A DNA stretch of 64,000 nt from Piscinibacter caeni (lineage in GTDB: Bacteria; Pseudomonadota; Gammaproteobacteria; Burkholderiales; Burkholderiaceae_C): the NCBI GenBank assembly GCA_003265685.1, contig QJOU01000018.1, positions 1-64,000 on the forward strand. Direction: 5' to 3'. The notes under the pieces were generated by a model. That model worked only from the letters and a program-made list of their open reading frames with translations, was not told the origin of the DNA and made no database searches. The position numbers and the translations under genes were made by a program. The first letter of the stretch is position 1; every line of letters begins with the position of its first letter. Of the stretch, positions 27,263 through 36,109 are shown one piece after another.

Positions 27263-29677
27263 TCAGTGATGCGCCTTCAGCGCACCGTAGAAGGCCGCCG
27301 AGTTCTCCGCGTTGGTGGTGGGCCGCTTCAGCAGGAAGTGCCCGAGCGCCGGCAGCAGCACCAGCGCGCCGAGCATGTTCCAGAGGAACATGAAGGCGAG
27401 CAGCAGCCCCATGTCGGCCTGGAACTTGATCGGGCTCGCGACCCAGGTGATCACGCCGATCGCGAGCGTCACGCCGGTCAGCAGCACCACCTTGCCGGTG
27501 AAGAGCAGCGCGCGGTAGTAGCTCTCCGACAGGCTCTTGCCCTCGCGCAGGTTCGCGAGCGTCACGCTGAGGATGTAGAGCGCATAGTCGACGCCGATGC
27601 CCACGCCGAGCGCGATCACCGGCAGCGTCGCCACCTTCACGCCCATGCCGAGCGCCACCATCAGCGCCTCCGCGAGCACCGAGGTCAGCAGCAGCGGCAG
27701 CACCGCGACCACCACCGCCCGCCACGAGCGGAAGGTGACGAAACACAGCAGCGCCACCGCTGCATACACCAGCACCAGCATCGTGCGCCAGGCGTCCTTG
27801 ACCACGATGTTGGTGGCCGCCTCGATGCCGGCCGAGCCGGCCGCGAGCAGGAACTTCACCTCGGACGTGTCGTTCGCGGCGGCGAAGGCCTCGACATGCT
27901 CGACCACGCGCGTCAGCGTCTCGGCCTTGTGGTCACGCAGGTAGACGTACAGGGTCAGCAGCGAGCAGGCATCGTTGTAGAGGCCGCGCGGCGCGCCGGC
28001 CGTCACGGTGTTGAGCATGTCCTGGTTGGGCAGGAACTCGTACCACTTCGGGTTGCCCTCGTTCAGGCCGGCGAGCACGCGGCGGTTCAGCAGCGCCAGC
28101 GAGTTGGTGCTCTCCACGCCGTCCTGCTGGCGCAGCTGCCATTCGAGGGCATCGATCCGGTTCAGCGTGTCGTACTGCGAGCACTGGCCGTCGGGGGTCT
28201 TGACCATCACCGCCAGCACGTCGCTCGAGGCGCCGTAGGCGGCGTTGACGAAAGCGACGTCGCGGTTGTAGCGGCTGTCGGCGCGCAGCTCGGGGGCGCC
28301 AGGGTCGAGGTCGCCGATCTTCAGCTGGGTGCTCGCCGCGAAGCCGGCCGCGCCCAGCAGCGCCGCGACGGCGATCGCGATGGCCGCGTGGCGCCGCTGG
28401 GTGTAGCGGTCGAGGAAGGCCCACAGCGGGTGCTTGCCGGCGCCGGCCGCATCCGCCGCCTCGGCGCGCAGGCTGCGCTCGGCGGCCGTGGCGCTGACGC
28501 CGCTGTAGCTCAGCAGGATGGGCAGCAGGATCAGGTTGGTGAAGATCAGCACCGCCACGCCGATGGAGGAGGCGATCGCCAGCTCGCGGATCGCCTGGAT
28601 GTCGATCACCAGCAGCACCGCGAAGCCCACCGCATCGGCCAGCAGCGCGGTCAGCCCGGCGAGGAACAAGCGCCGGAAGGTGAAGCGCGCGGCGACGAGT
28701 TTGGGCAACCCGCGGCCGATGTCCTGCATGATGCCGTTCATCTTCTGCGCACCGTGGCTCATGCCGATGGCGAAGACGAGGAAGGGCACGAGGATCGAAT
28801 ACGGGTCGAGCGACTGCCCGAGCAGCGGCAGCAGCCCGAGCTGCCAGACCACGGCGATCAGCGAGGCGGTGACGACGAGCCCCGTCGATCGAACGCAGCG
28901 GGTGTAGCCGTAGACCATCGCCGCGGCGATCAGCACCGCGAGCGCGAAGAAGCCGAGCACCGCGCGCACGCCGGCGATCAGGTCGCCGACGATCTTCGCG
29001 AAGCCGGTGATGTGGATGCGCACGCCCTGGGCCTCGTACTTGGCGCGCAGCGTTTCGAGCCGGTCGGCGAACGCGGCATAGTCGAGCGGCCGGCCCTCGG
29101 CATCGCGCGCGAGCAGCGGCACGTAGACGACGCTGGACTTGGCATCCAGCGCGACGAGCTGGCCGATCTCGCCGGAGCGGGCGATGTTGGAGCGCAGCCG
29201 CTCCAGGCTCGCCGGCGAGCCGTCGTAGCCGTCGGGGATCACCGGGCCGCCTTCGAGCCCCTCTTCGGTGACGCCGACCCAGCGCGTGGTGGGCGTCCAC
29301 AGCGACTTCATCTGGTTGCGCGCCACGCCGGGCACGAGGAAGACCTCGTCGCTCAACTGCCTGAGCGTCTCGAGGTACTTCGCGTCGTAGAGGGTGCCCT
29401 CCGGGTTGGCCACCGCGATGCGCACCGCATTGCCCAGGCCCGTCAGCTCGGCCTGGTGAGCCAGGAAGTTGCGGATGTACGGGTGCGACGCGGGAATCGT
29501 CTTCTCGAAACTGGCGTTGAGCTGCAGCCGCGTCGCCTGCCAGCCGAGCAGCACGGTGACGAGCGCGCACAGCAGCAGCACGAGGCCGCGGTGGTTGAAC
29601 AGGGCGCGTTCGATCAGCGCGCCGGAGCGCGGGTCGAAGCCGGCCGCGTCGAGGGTCGGGGAGGACGTGGCGATCAC
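27263..29677 (-). CDS. RND-superfamily transporter (MMPL-like)
   Basis: 804 residues with two repeats, each of one helix, a large periplasmic loop and five clustered helices (about 12 membrane segments). The GIGVDYALYILSV motif, the conserved Asp-bearing helix of MMPL/RND proteins, is in the second repeat. A GTG start at 29677 overlaps the YCF48-like gene stop (GTGA). This family with the DUF1302, DUF1329 and YCF48-like genes forms a recurrent set. It is thought to move hydrophobic molecules such as sterols or fatty esters across the envelope. Confidence 0.88.
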   Translation of the reverse strand: MIATSSPTLDAAGFDPRSGALIERALFNHRGLVLLLCALVTVLLGWQATRLQLNASFEKTIPASHPYIRNFLAHQAELTGLGNAVRIAVANPEGTLYDAKYLETLRQLSDEVFLVPGVARNQMKSLWTPTTRWVGVTEEGLEGGPVIPDGYDGSPASLERLRSNIARSGEIGQLVALDAKSSVVYVPLLARDAEGRPLDYAAFADRLETLRAKYEAQGVRIHITGFAKIVGDLIAGVRAVLGFFALAVLIAAAMVYGYTRCVRSTGLVVTASLIAVVWQLGLLPLLGQSLDPYSILVPFLVFAIGMSHGAQKMNGIMQDIGRGLPKLVAARFTFRRLFLAGLTALLADAVGFAVLLVIDIQAIRELAIASSIGVAVLIFTNLILLPILLSYSGVSATAAERSLRAEAADAAGAGKHPLWAFLDRYTQRRHAAIAIAVAALLGAAGFAASTQLKIGDLDPGAPELRADSRYNRDVAFVNAAYGASSDVLAVMVKTPDGQCSQYDTLNRIDALEWQLRQQDGVESTNSLALLNRRVLAGLNEGNPKWYEFLPNQDMLNTVTAGAPRGLYNDACSLLTLYVYLRDHKAETLTRVVEHVEAFAAANDTSEVKFLLAAGSAGIEAATNIVVKDAWRTMLVLVYAAVALLCFVTFRSWRAVVVAVLPLLLTSVLAEALMVALGMGVKVATLPVIALGVGIGVDYALYILSVTLANLREGKSLSESYYRALLFTGKVVLLTGVTLAIGVITWVASPIKFQADMGLLLAFMFLWNMLGALVLLPALGHFLLKRPTTNAENSAAFYGALKAHH

Positions 29678-30720
29678 TTCGAGGCCTCGGCAGAAAGGTC
29701 CAGCGGCACCACGCCCTGCACGCCGAGCGCGAGCAACGGGGCGCCGGGGCGCGGCAACAGGCCGTTGAGCGGCGGCAGCGGCGCGCGGTTCAGCGGCACG
29801 AGGCGGTCGCCGCGCAGCGCCATCACGAAGCCGGCCTGGTTGGCGGCGAGCAGGGTGCCGTCCGCGGCGATCGCCGTCGCGGTGATCGAGACGGGCATCG
29901 GCGAGGCGACCGCAGACCAGTTCGCACCGCCGTCGGTCGAGCGCCAGACGTTGCCGCGCAGCCCGGCGAGCACGATCTCGTTCGGGCCAGTGAACTCGGC
30001 GCTGAAGAAGCTGCCCTTGTACGGCGTCTCGAGGCGGCGGAAGCTGCGGCCGCCGTCGATCGACTGCTGCACCAGCCCCTGCTCGCCGGCGATCAGCAGC
30101 GCATCGCCCTGGCGGCGCAGCGTGTAAAGGTGCAGGCCCTTCGGGTTGGGCAGGCGCGGCATCCACGCGGCCCAGTGCTCGCCGCCGTCCTCGGTGGCGA
30201 AGGCGAGGCCGTAGGCGCCGACGACGATCCAGCGCTTCGCATCAAGCATCAGCACGTCCAGCAGCGGCTTGTCGGCGCCGTCGGCGACGAGGCGCTCGGC
30301 TTCCTTGAGCGCAGCCGCATCGCCGGCGGCACGCGCCGCCTCGAGCGCGAGCTGGGCGAGGCGCCGGCCGTCGAGCTTGCGCGCCCAGCGCTGTCCGCCG
30401 TCGGTCGTCACCAGCACCGTGCCGGCGTGGCCGACCGCGACGCCGTGCGTGGCATCGGCGAAGCGCACCGCGGTCAGCGTCACGCTGACCGGCGTCGGCG
30501 CCTGCGTCCAGCGCTGGCCGTCGTCGGAGAGCGCGACGAGGCCACGCTCGCCGACCGCGACGATGCGCGGGCCGGCCTGCGCCGCGCCGAGCAGCACCGC
30601 GCGCTCGACCTGCCGCGCGGCGACGGCCGGCCGGTCCAGCGCATCGCCGGTGGGCGCGGCCGCGGCCGGCAGCGCCGCGGCCAGGGCCAGCAGGAGCAGG
30701 TTCGGGCGCACCATCGCCAC
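29674..30720 (-). CDS. YCF48/BNR-repeat beta-propeller protein, exported
   Basis: 348 residues with an N-terminal signal sequence ending near AAAAPTG. Several BNR-type repeats with the Asp-box pattern (SDDGQRWTQ, TTDGGQRWAR, STDGGANWSA) indicate a beta propeller of the photosystem II stability factor (YCF48) type. It is probably periplasmic. Its stop overlaps the RND GTG, and the DUF1329 gene is 4 bp upstream. In such gene sets it likely assists assembly or docking of the transporter, which is inference. Confidence 0.85.
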   Translation of the reverse strand: MAMVRPNLLLLALAAALPAAAAPTGDALDRPAVAARQVERAVLLGAAQAGPRIVAVGERGLVALSDDGQRWTQAPTPVSVTLTAVRFADATHGVAVGHAGTVLVTTDGGQRWARKLDGRRLAQLALEAARAAGDAAALKEAERLVADGADKPLLDVLMLDAKRWIVVGAYGLAFATEDGGEHWAAWMPRLPNPKGLHLYTLRRQGDALLIAGEQGLVQQSIDGGRSFRRLETPYKGSFFSAEFTGPNEIVLAGLRGNVWRSTDGGANWSAVASPMPVSITATAIAADGTLLAANQAGFVMALRGDRLVPLNRAPLPPLNGLLPRPGAPLLALGVQGVVPLDLSAEASK

Positions 30721-30724
30721 GCGC

Positions 30725-32074
30725 TCAGCGCACGCCCTCGCCGGCCATCGCGTCCGGCGAGAACACGTTGTCGGGGAAACGCGGCTTGATCGGGTACTGC
30801 GACGGCTTCGCGTTGTAGAGATTGCCCACGAAGGCCTGCCCCGAGATCAGGTCGTTGAAGCCGAACGATCCGATCGGGTTGCCCGGCAGGTCCGGCGCGA
30901 CGAAGGTCTGCGCCCACAGCGTCTTCCACAGCTGGCCGTTGGCATCCCAGCGGTCGCCGAGCACGCAGATCCAGGTGTCCTCGTCGCAGTAGTAGCGGCT
31001 CTTCGGCGCCTGGTGGCGCTGGCCGGGGCGCAACGTCGCCTCCACCACCCACACGCGGTGCAGCTCCCAGCGCATGTGGTCGGGGTTGAAGTGGTTCTTC
31101 GAGAGGACCTCGGCGTCGGTCTTGGGCTGCAGGAAGCGGTTCGCGTTGTAGGGGATGACCATCTCCTGCTTGCCGATCAGCTTCCAGTCGAAGCGGTCGA
31201 GCCGGCCGGTCCAGACCTCGATCTCGTCGAAGCTCATCACGCCGGCAGCCGCCGGCGTCGGCGTGTCGCAGCAGGGGTTGGGCAGCTTGCGCACGCGGCG
31301 CTGGCCGGTCAGGTAGACCCAGCCCTGGCTCTTGCTGCCGTCGAGGTTCTCGCGGCCGACGATCGCCTCGCCGGCGCGGATCGGCGGGCCGGCGTTGACG
31401 AGGCGGATGAGCCAGAAGTCGTTGCTCTTCGCGAAGGCCTCGGGGCTGCCGTCCTGAAAGTAGTACGGCATCTGCTGCTCGGCACGGCCGTCGGTGGTCA
31501 GCACCGCCTTGCCGTCGGCCGTGATCTGGTACTGGGTGACGTTGAATTCCCAGGACGTACCGCGCCAGCGCAGCATGTGGTTCCACATCACCTCGGCGCC
31601 GGACTTCGCGATCGGGAACGGGATGCCGCCGTAGGCGCCTTCGACGATGTCGCCGGCGAGCTTGGCGCGCGTCGCGTTCTTGAAGGTGTTGTCGTACACC
31701 CATTGCGGCGCGGCAGCCGTGCGCTGCGTCGGGTAGACGTCGATGCGGTAGCTGTCGGGGTACTTCTTCAGCAGCGCCTTCTGCCCGTCGGTGAGCTTGG
31801 CGGCGTGCTGCTCCAGGTTCTTCGCGTTGATCGAGTAGAGCGGCTTGTCGTCCTTGAACGGGTCGCCGCGGCGGCCGCCGGGCTGCTCGCCCGGGATCGG
31901 CCTGGTGGTGCCGCCGGTCCAGGCGGGGATGGTCCCTTCCTTGTTGCCGGCCTTCTCGGCGCCGAAGGGTGTCAGCTCGGACTTCAGCTTCGCGGCCTCG
32001 TCGGCCGACACGGCCGCCAGCGCGGGCCCGACGGCGGCCGCGAGCGCGGCCGCGAGCGTGATGCGGGAGATCAT
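30725..32074 (-). CDS. DUF1329 family exported protein
   Basis: 449 residues with a signal peptide (about 1-20, cleaved near ALAA). The TPFGAEKAGNKEGTIPAWTGG stretch at the mature N-terminus is the DUF1329 signature, and WVYLTGQRRVRKLPN is conserved in mid-domain. The fold is LolA/LolB-like, suggesting binding of a lipidic or hydrophobic ligand in the periplasm. It is adjacent to DUF1302, its usual partner (18-bp gap). Confidence 0.9.
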   Translation of the reverse strand: MISRITLAAALAAAVGPALAAVSADEAAKLKSELTPFGAEKAGNKEGTIPAWTGGTTRPIPGEQPGGRRGDPFKDDKPLYSINAKNLEQHAAKLTDGQKALLKKYPDSYRIDVYPTQRTAAAPQWVYDNTFKNATRAKLAGDIVEGAYGGIPFPIAKSGAEVMWNHMLRWRGTSWEFNVTQYQITADGKAVLTTDGRAEQQMPYYFQDGSPEAFAKSNDFWLIRLVNAGPPIRAGEAIVGRENLDGSKSQGWVYLTGQRRVRKLPNPCCDTPTPAAAGVMSFDEIEVWTGRLDRFDWKLIGKQEMVIPYNANRFLQPKTDAEVLSKNHFNPDHMRWELHRVWVVEATLRPGQRHQAPKSRYYCDEDTWICVLGDRWDANGQLWKTLWAQTFVAPDLPGNPIGSFGFNDLISGQAFVGNLYNAKPSQYPIKPRFPDNVFSPDAMAGEGVR

Positions 32075-32091
32075 GGTCGTGGACTCCTGGT

Positions 32092-33813
32092 TCAGAACGT
32101 GCGGCGCAGCGACAGCGCGACGTGGTCGCGGTCGGCCAGCGGGTTGCCGCGGCCGAAGTTCGGCGTCCCACCGGCGAGGACGGGCGAGAAGTCGACGAAG
32201 GGCACGGCCTTGCCGATGTAATGCGTGTAGTTCAGCGAGAACTGCCAGACGCCGAGGTAGCTGCCTTCGAGGCCGAGGGTCGCATTGCCCGTCTTCGCCG
32301 CGCCCCAGCCGGCGCCGGTGACGGAGGAGTTGCCGTCGATCACGTAGCGCAGGCCCAGCGGCACCGCGAGGTCCAGGCCCGGCAGCGCCTGCCGGTAGCT
32401 CGGCGTGAAGATGAGTTGCAGCGCGGTGGCGTCGCGCGTCGCGGCCTTGTCGAGCTCGCCGTCGGGGTCGTCTTTCGACAGCACGCGGTTCCACGCGATC
32501 TCGGCGACGAGCGCGCTCTCGCGGGCGATGAACGACGGCCCGAAGGTGGCCAGCGTCGAGAGGTTCAGGTGCGCAGTGCGCCCGAGCGCGTGCCGCGGCT
32601 GTGGCGCGCCGAAGCCGCCGGGGTAGATCATGTTGGTGCTGCGCAGCGGCATGTCGTCGCGCAGCGAGGCCTCGGCGGCGACGTTGAAGTCGCCGAACGA
32701 GCGCGTGACGCTGACGCCCGCCGTCTTGACGTCCTCGGGAAAGCGGTAGAACCAGGTGCCCGGCAGCGTGCCGAAGGGGCTGGGCGTGGCGGTCGGGTCG
32801 AGGTTGCCGTAGAGCTGGCCCGACTTGTCGTGGTAGCGCGCGAGGTAGAAGCCGAGGTCGGTCTCGTCGAGCCGCCACTTCAGCTGCAGGCCGAACTGGC
32901 CGCTGTTCTTCGCCTTCTGGTCGCCGCCGGGCGTCAGCACGTAGTTGCCGGAGATCGGCGTGCCGGCCGGGATGCTGACGAACTCGGGCTGCTCGGAGCC
33001 CCAGGGGATGTTGGCGGTGGAGAAGTAGCTGCCCGAGGGGGCGAGCCGGTCTTCCTCCCAGCGGAACTGCAGGTAGCCGCCGAGCGACAGCTCGGGCGTG
33101 AGCTGCAGCTGGGCCGAGAGCTGCGGCACCGGGCGCACGATCTCCTTGAACTGCGCGTTCGGCGAGGCAAGCAGCTTGTCGATGTCGACCGGGCCCTGCG
33201 CGCGGGCGATGCCGTTGTCGCCGAAGAACAGGCTCTCGCCGTACTGCAGCGCGTGGCGGCCCAGGCGCGCGGTGAGCTTCATGCCGTTGGGGAGGCGCCA
33301 GCCGCCGAACACGAAGGCATCGAGCAGCTCGGCCTTCTCGCCGGCGATCTTCTTCGTCTTCTCGGGGAACTCGTCGAAGGGCGTCTGGCCGATCGTCGGG
33401 TCGTTGTCGGCCTGGGTCTTGCGATGCAGCTTGTCGTCGTACCAGGCGGCGGCGCTCAGGCGCAGGCCGAAGTCGCGGCGCCAGACGGCGTCGAACTCCG
33501 ACAACAGGTCGAGCCGCGCCGAGACCAGGCCGCGCTTCTGGAAGTTCTGGTCGCCGGCATTGAAGTTCAGCGCCTGCGGGAAGGCGAAGCTGGCCGGCGC
33601 CGGCGGCGGCGCGCCGGTGGGCACCTGGCGGAAGGAATCCTTCAGCGCCGGATCGGCCGCCTCGGTGCGGACCTTCGCGCTCAGGCGCACGCTGTTGTCC
33701 CAGCGCACCGACCAGTCCGGGTTGCCGGTGTCGATCTCGAAGGCCTGCGCACCGCCGGTCATCAGCGCCGCGGCGGCAAGCGCGCTCAGGCGCGGCAGCT
33801 TGTCTCTTCGCAT
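32092..33813 (-). CDS. DUF1302 family outer-membrane protein
   Basis: 573 residues. The signal peptide ends at GGAQA (about residue 25). The mature part starts FEIDTGNPDWSVRWDNSVR, the DUF1302 hallmark, and continues as alternating amphipathic strands ending in a terminal aromatic (RRTF), as in beta barrels. It likely forms an outer-membrane channel for the hydrophobic substrate handled by the DUF1329, YCF48-like and RND proteins. Substrate is inferred only from the surrounding catabolic genes. Confidence 0.9.
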   Translation of the reverse strand: MRRDKLPRLSALAAAALMTGGAQAFEIDTGNPDWSVRWDNSVRLSAKVRTEAADPALKDSFRQVPTGAPPPAPASFAFPQALNFNAGDQNFQKRGLVSARLDLLSEFDAVWRRDFGLRLSAAAWYDDKLHRKTQADNDPTIGQTPFDEFPEKTKKIAGEKAELLDAFVFGGWRLPNGMKLTARLGRHALQYGESLFFGDNGIARAQGPVDIDKLLASPNAQFKEIVRPVPQLSAQLQLTPELSLGGYLQFRWEEDRLAPSGSYFSTANIPWGSEQPEFVSIPAGTPISGNYVLTPGGDQKAKNSGQFGLQLKWRLDETDLGFYLARYHDKSGQLYGNLDPTATPSPFGTLPGTWFYRFPEDVKTAGVSVTRSFGDFNVAAEASLRDDMPLRSTNMIYPGGFGAPQPRHALGRTAHLNLSTLATFGPSFIARESALVAEIAWNRVLSKDDPDGELDKAATRDATALQLIFTPSYRQALPGLDLAVPLGLRYVIDGNSSVTGAGWGAAKTGNATLGLEGSYLGVWQFSLNYTHYIGKAVPFVDFSPVLAGGTPNFGRGNPLADRDHVALSLRRTF

Positions 33814-33856
33814 GTCTCGTCTCCTGTCTGGTTTCGTGGGTTCGTGGGTCCGGGGC

Positions 33857-34978
33857 TCAGGCCGGCTGGGCCACCGTGTGCATCAGCCGCTGCATCAACT
33901 GGCCGAGGTCCGCGGCGCCGTCGGGCTGCAGGTCCCAGCGGGCCGCGGTGCTCGCGATCTCGTGCACCTGCCGCGCGCGCGCACTGCGGCGCTGCTCGAA
34001 GGCGCGGAACAAGGTGTCGCGGTCGGGGGGCGCGGCGAGCAGGTCGGCAAGCACTCGCGCGTCTTCCACCGACTGCGCCGCGGCCTGCCCGAAGTGCGGC
34101 GGCAAGGCATGCGCGCCGTCACCGACCGCGAGCACCGGTCCGCGGTGCCACGGGCCGTCGAGCACGCCGGAGAGCACCGGGCGCGTCGCCACCGGCGTGT
34201 CGTCGCGCAGCTGCGCGGCGAGCACGGACACTGCCGGCGCGAAGACCTGCAGCGCGCGGCGCAGCTGCGCCACGGGCGGCTCGCTGCCCGGCGCCGAGGC
34301 CGGCTCGGTAACCGCGATGCCCGCGGTGCCGTGCTGCACCGGCAGCAGCATCGCGCGGTGGCCCGGGCCGCCCATCGCGATCAGCGGCCGGTCCAGCCGC
34401 TGCGGGCGCTGCACCAGCGCGTAGTGCCACACCTGGCCGAGCGGCTCCACCGGGCGCGCCGCGGGGAACAGCGTCGCACGCAGCGGGCTGCGCGCGCCGG
34501 TGGCGAGCAGCACGATGTCGGCCTCGAGCCGCAAGCCTCCAGCCAGCGCGACGCGGGCGCGGCCGCCGTTGGCCTCGATCGTCTCGACGCGGTCGCCGCG
34601 CAGCAGTTCGGCACCGCAGCGCCGTGCCGCGCGCTCCAGCAGCGCGTGCAGCTCGCCGTGGGCGATGCCGAGTGCGGCCGGCCAGCGCGGCCCCGCGAGC
34701 CGCGCGGTCGGCAGCTCGAAGAGGCGCCGGCCCTGGCGGTCGAGCACATCGATGCCGTGGTACGCGAAGCCGACGCGCACGCAGTCGTCGGCCACGCCGA
34801 GCGCGGCGAGGTCGCGCAGCATGCCCGGCACCACGTCGATCGAGGCCGGCAGGTTGCGCGGCACGGCGGCCTCGTCGACGAGTTGCACCGCCAGGCCCTG
34901 CCGGGCTGCGGCGAGCGCGCAGGCGAGCCCGGCGATGCCGGCGCCGACCACGCAGATGCGCAGGCGCTGCAGCGTCAT
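33857..34978 (-). CDS. FAD-dependent monooxygenase (class A flavin hydroxylase)
   Basis: 373 residues. The GxGxxG motif is VVGAGIAGLACALAAARQG, and the FAD-binding GDGAHALPPHFGQAAAQSVEDA motif is near the C-terminus. The ATG at 34978 starts just before the dinucleotide fold. It is the first gene of the minus-strand cluster and is divergent from the LysR gene at 35165, with a 186-bp shared promoter region. LysR regulators commonly sit opposite the operon they activate, so this hydroxylase is probably the first regulated gene. Confidence 0.87.
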   Translation of the reverse strand: MTLQRLRICVVGAGIAGLACALAAARQGLAVQLVDEAAVPRNLPASIDVVPGMLRDLAALGVADDCVRVGFAYHGIDVLDRQGRRLFELPTARLAGPRWPAALGIAHGELHALLERAARRCGAELLRGDRVETIEANGGRARVALAGGLRLEADIVLLATGARSPLRATLFPAARPVEPLGQVWHYALVQRPQRLDRPLIAMGGPGHRAMLLPVQHGTAGIAVTEPASAPGSEPPVAQLRRALQVFAPAVSVLAAQLRDDTPVATRPVLSGVLDGPWHRGPVLAVGDGAHALPPHFGQAAAQSVEDARVLADLLAAPPDRDTLFRAFEQRRSARARQVHEIASTAARWDLQPDGAADLGQLMQRLMHTVAQPA

Positions 34979-35164
34979 CGCTGCACCTTCGGCGTGGCAG
35001 GCACGAGTTCGCCCTCCGCATGGCCGCAAGCCATTCGTCGTCTCCGTGTCGTGGTGGGAATCGGGTTGACGAGAGATTACGGACGACGAGCTGCCGCGCA
35101 AAATGGTTTGGATCCATGCGGCGCATCGATGCCGCGAATACTTTGCGGGTTAACCCGTGCCGCC

Positions 35165-36094
35165 GTGCGCTTCAACAAGCTGGACCTGAACCTGCTCGTC
35201 GCCCTCGATGCGCTGCTCACCGAGCGCAGCATCACGCGGGCGGCCGAACGGCTGCACCTGTCGCAATCGGCGATGAGCAATTCGCTCGGCCGCCTGCGCG
35301 ACTACTTCGAGGACGAACTGCTGGTGCAGGTCGGCCGGCAGATGGAGCCGACGCCGCGCGCCGAGGTGCTGCGCGAGGCGGTGCGCGACGTGCTGCTTCG
35401 CATCGAGACCTCGGTGGCCGCGCAGCCACGCTTCGACTGCACGGCCTCGGACCGTGAGTTCCGGCTGTTCGTCTCCGACTATTCGATGACGGTGCTGATG
35501 CCGCACGCGCTCGAGCTGGCCGCGCGAATGGGCAGCACCGTGCGCTTCAACCTGCTGCCGCAGGTGCAGAACCCGTCGCGCCCGCTCGAGCGCGGCGAGG
35601 CCGACCTGCTGGTGATCCCGAAGGCCTACTGCTCGCCGGAGCACCCGACGGAGATCGTCTACGACGACAGCTTCGTCTGCGTCGTCTGGTCCGGCAGCCG
35701 CCATGCGCGCGAGCCGATGACCTTCGAGCGTTATGCCGAGGCCGCGCATGCGGTGATGGTGCCGGTGAGCACCACGCAGCCGGCCTTCGAGAGCTGGTTC
35801 GCGCAGCGCTACGGGCTCTCGCGCCGCATCGAGCTGACGACCTACAGTTTCGCCGCGCTGCCGCTGCTCGTGGTCGGCACCGAGCTGGTCGCCACCGTGC
35901 ACACGCGGCTGGCGCGTCTGCTCGCCCCGGCCTTGCCGGTCACGCTGCTGCCGATGCCGATGCCGATGCCGCCGCTCGAACAGGCCATGCAGTGGCACAA
36001 GTACCGCTCGACGGATCCGGGCCTGAGCTGGCTGCGCGGCCTGCTGCAGCAGGCCGCGCGGGCGATGCCCTCCGAGGGCAGCCCGGTCGGGTGA
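35165..36094 (+). CDS. LysR-family regulator (NodD/NahR-like)
   Basis: 309 residues. The N-terminal winged helix is typical (LDLNLLVALDALLTERSITRAAERLHLSQSAMS), and the effector domain follows from about residue 90. RFNKLDLNLLVALD is the start seen in NodD/NahR-type LysR proteins. A GTG at 35165 matches that alignment; an ATG at 35129 would add 12 residues. The spacer to the divergent monooxygenase gene contains a TTGACG at 35066-35071 and inverted CGTCGT/ACGACG elements, but I could not define promoters. It probably activates the catabolic cluster. Confidence 0.88.
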   Translation: MRFNKLDLNLLVALDALLTERSITRAAERLHLSQSAMSNSLGRLRDYFEDELLVQVGRQMEPTPRAEVLREAVRDVLLRIETSVAAQPRFDCTASDREFRLFVSDYSMTVLMPHALELAARMGSTVRFNLLPQVQNPSRPLERGEADLLVIPKAYCSPEHPTEIVYDDSFVCVVWSGSRHAREPMTFERYAEAAHAVMVPVSTTQPAFESWFAQRYGLSRRIELTTYSFAALPLLVVGTELVATVHTRLARLLAPALPVTLLPMPMPMPPLEQAMQWHKYRSTDPGLSWLRGLLQQAARAMPSEGSPVG

Positions 36095-36109
36095 AACGCG
36101 CGCCCGGCG

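Noticed and set aside
22542-30127. Very long plus-strand open frames opposite the catabolic genes
   Set aside because: They are antisense shadows of GC-rich genes. They show no motifs and have Arg/His-rich composition, while the minus strand encodes well-known families.
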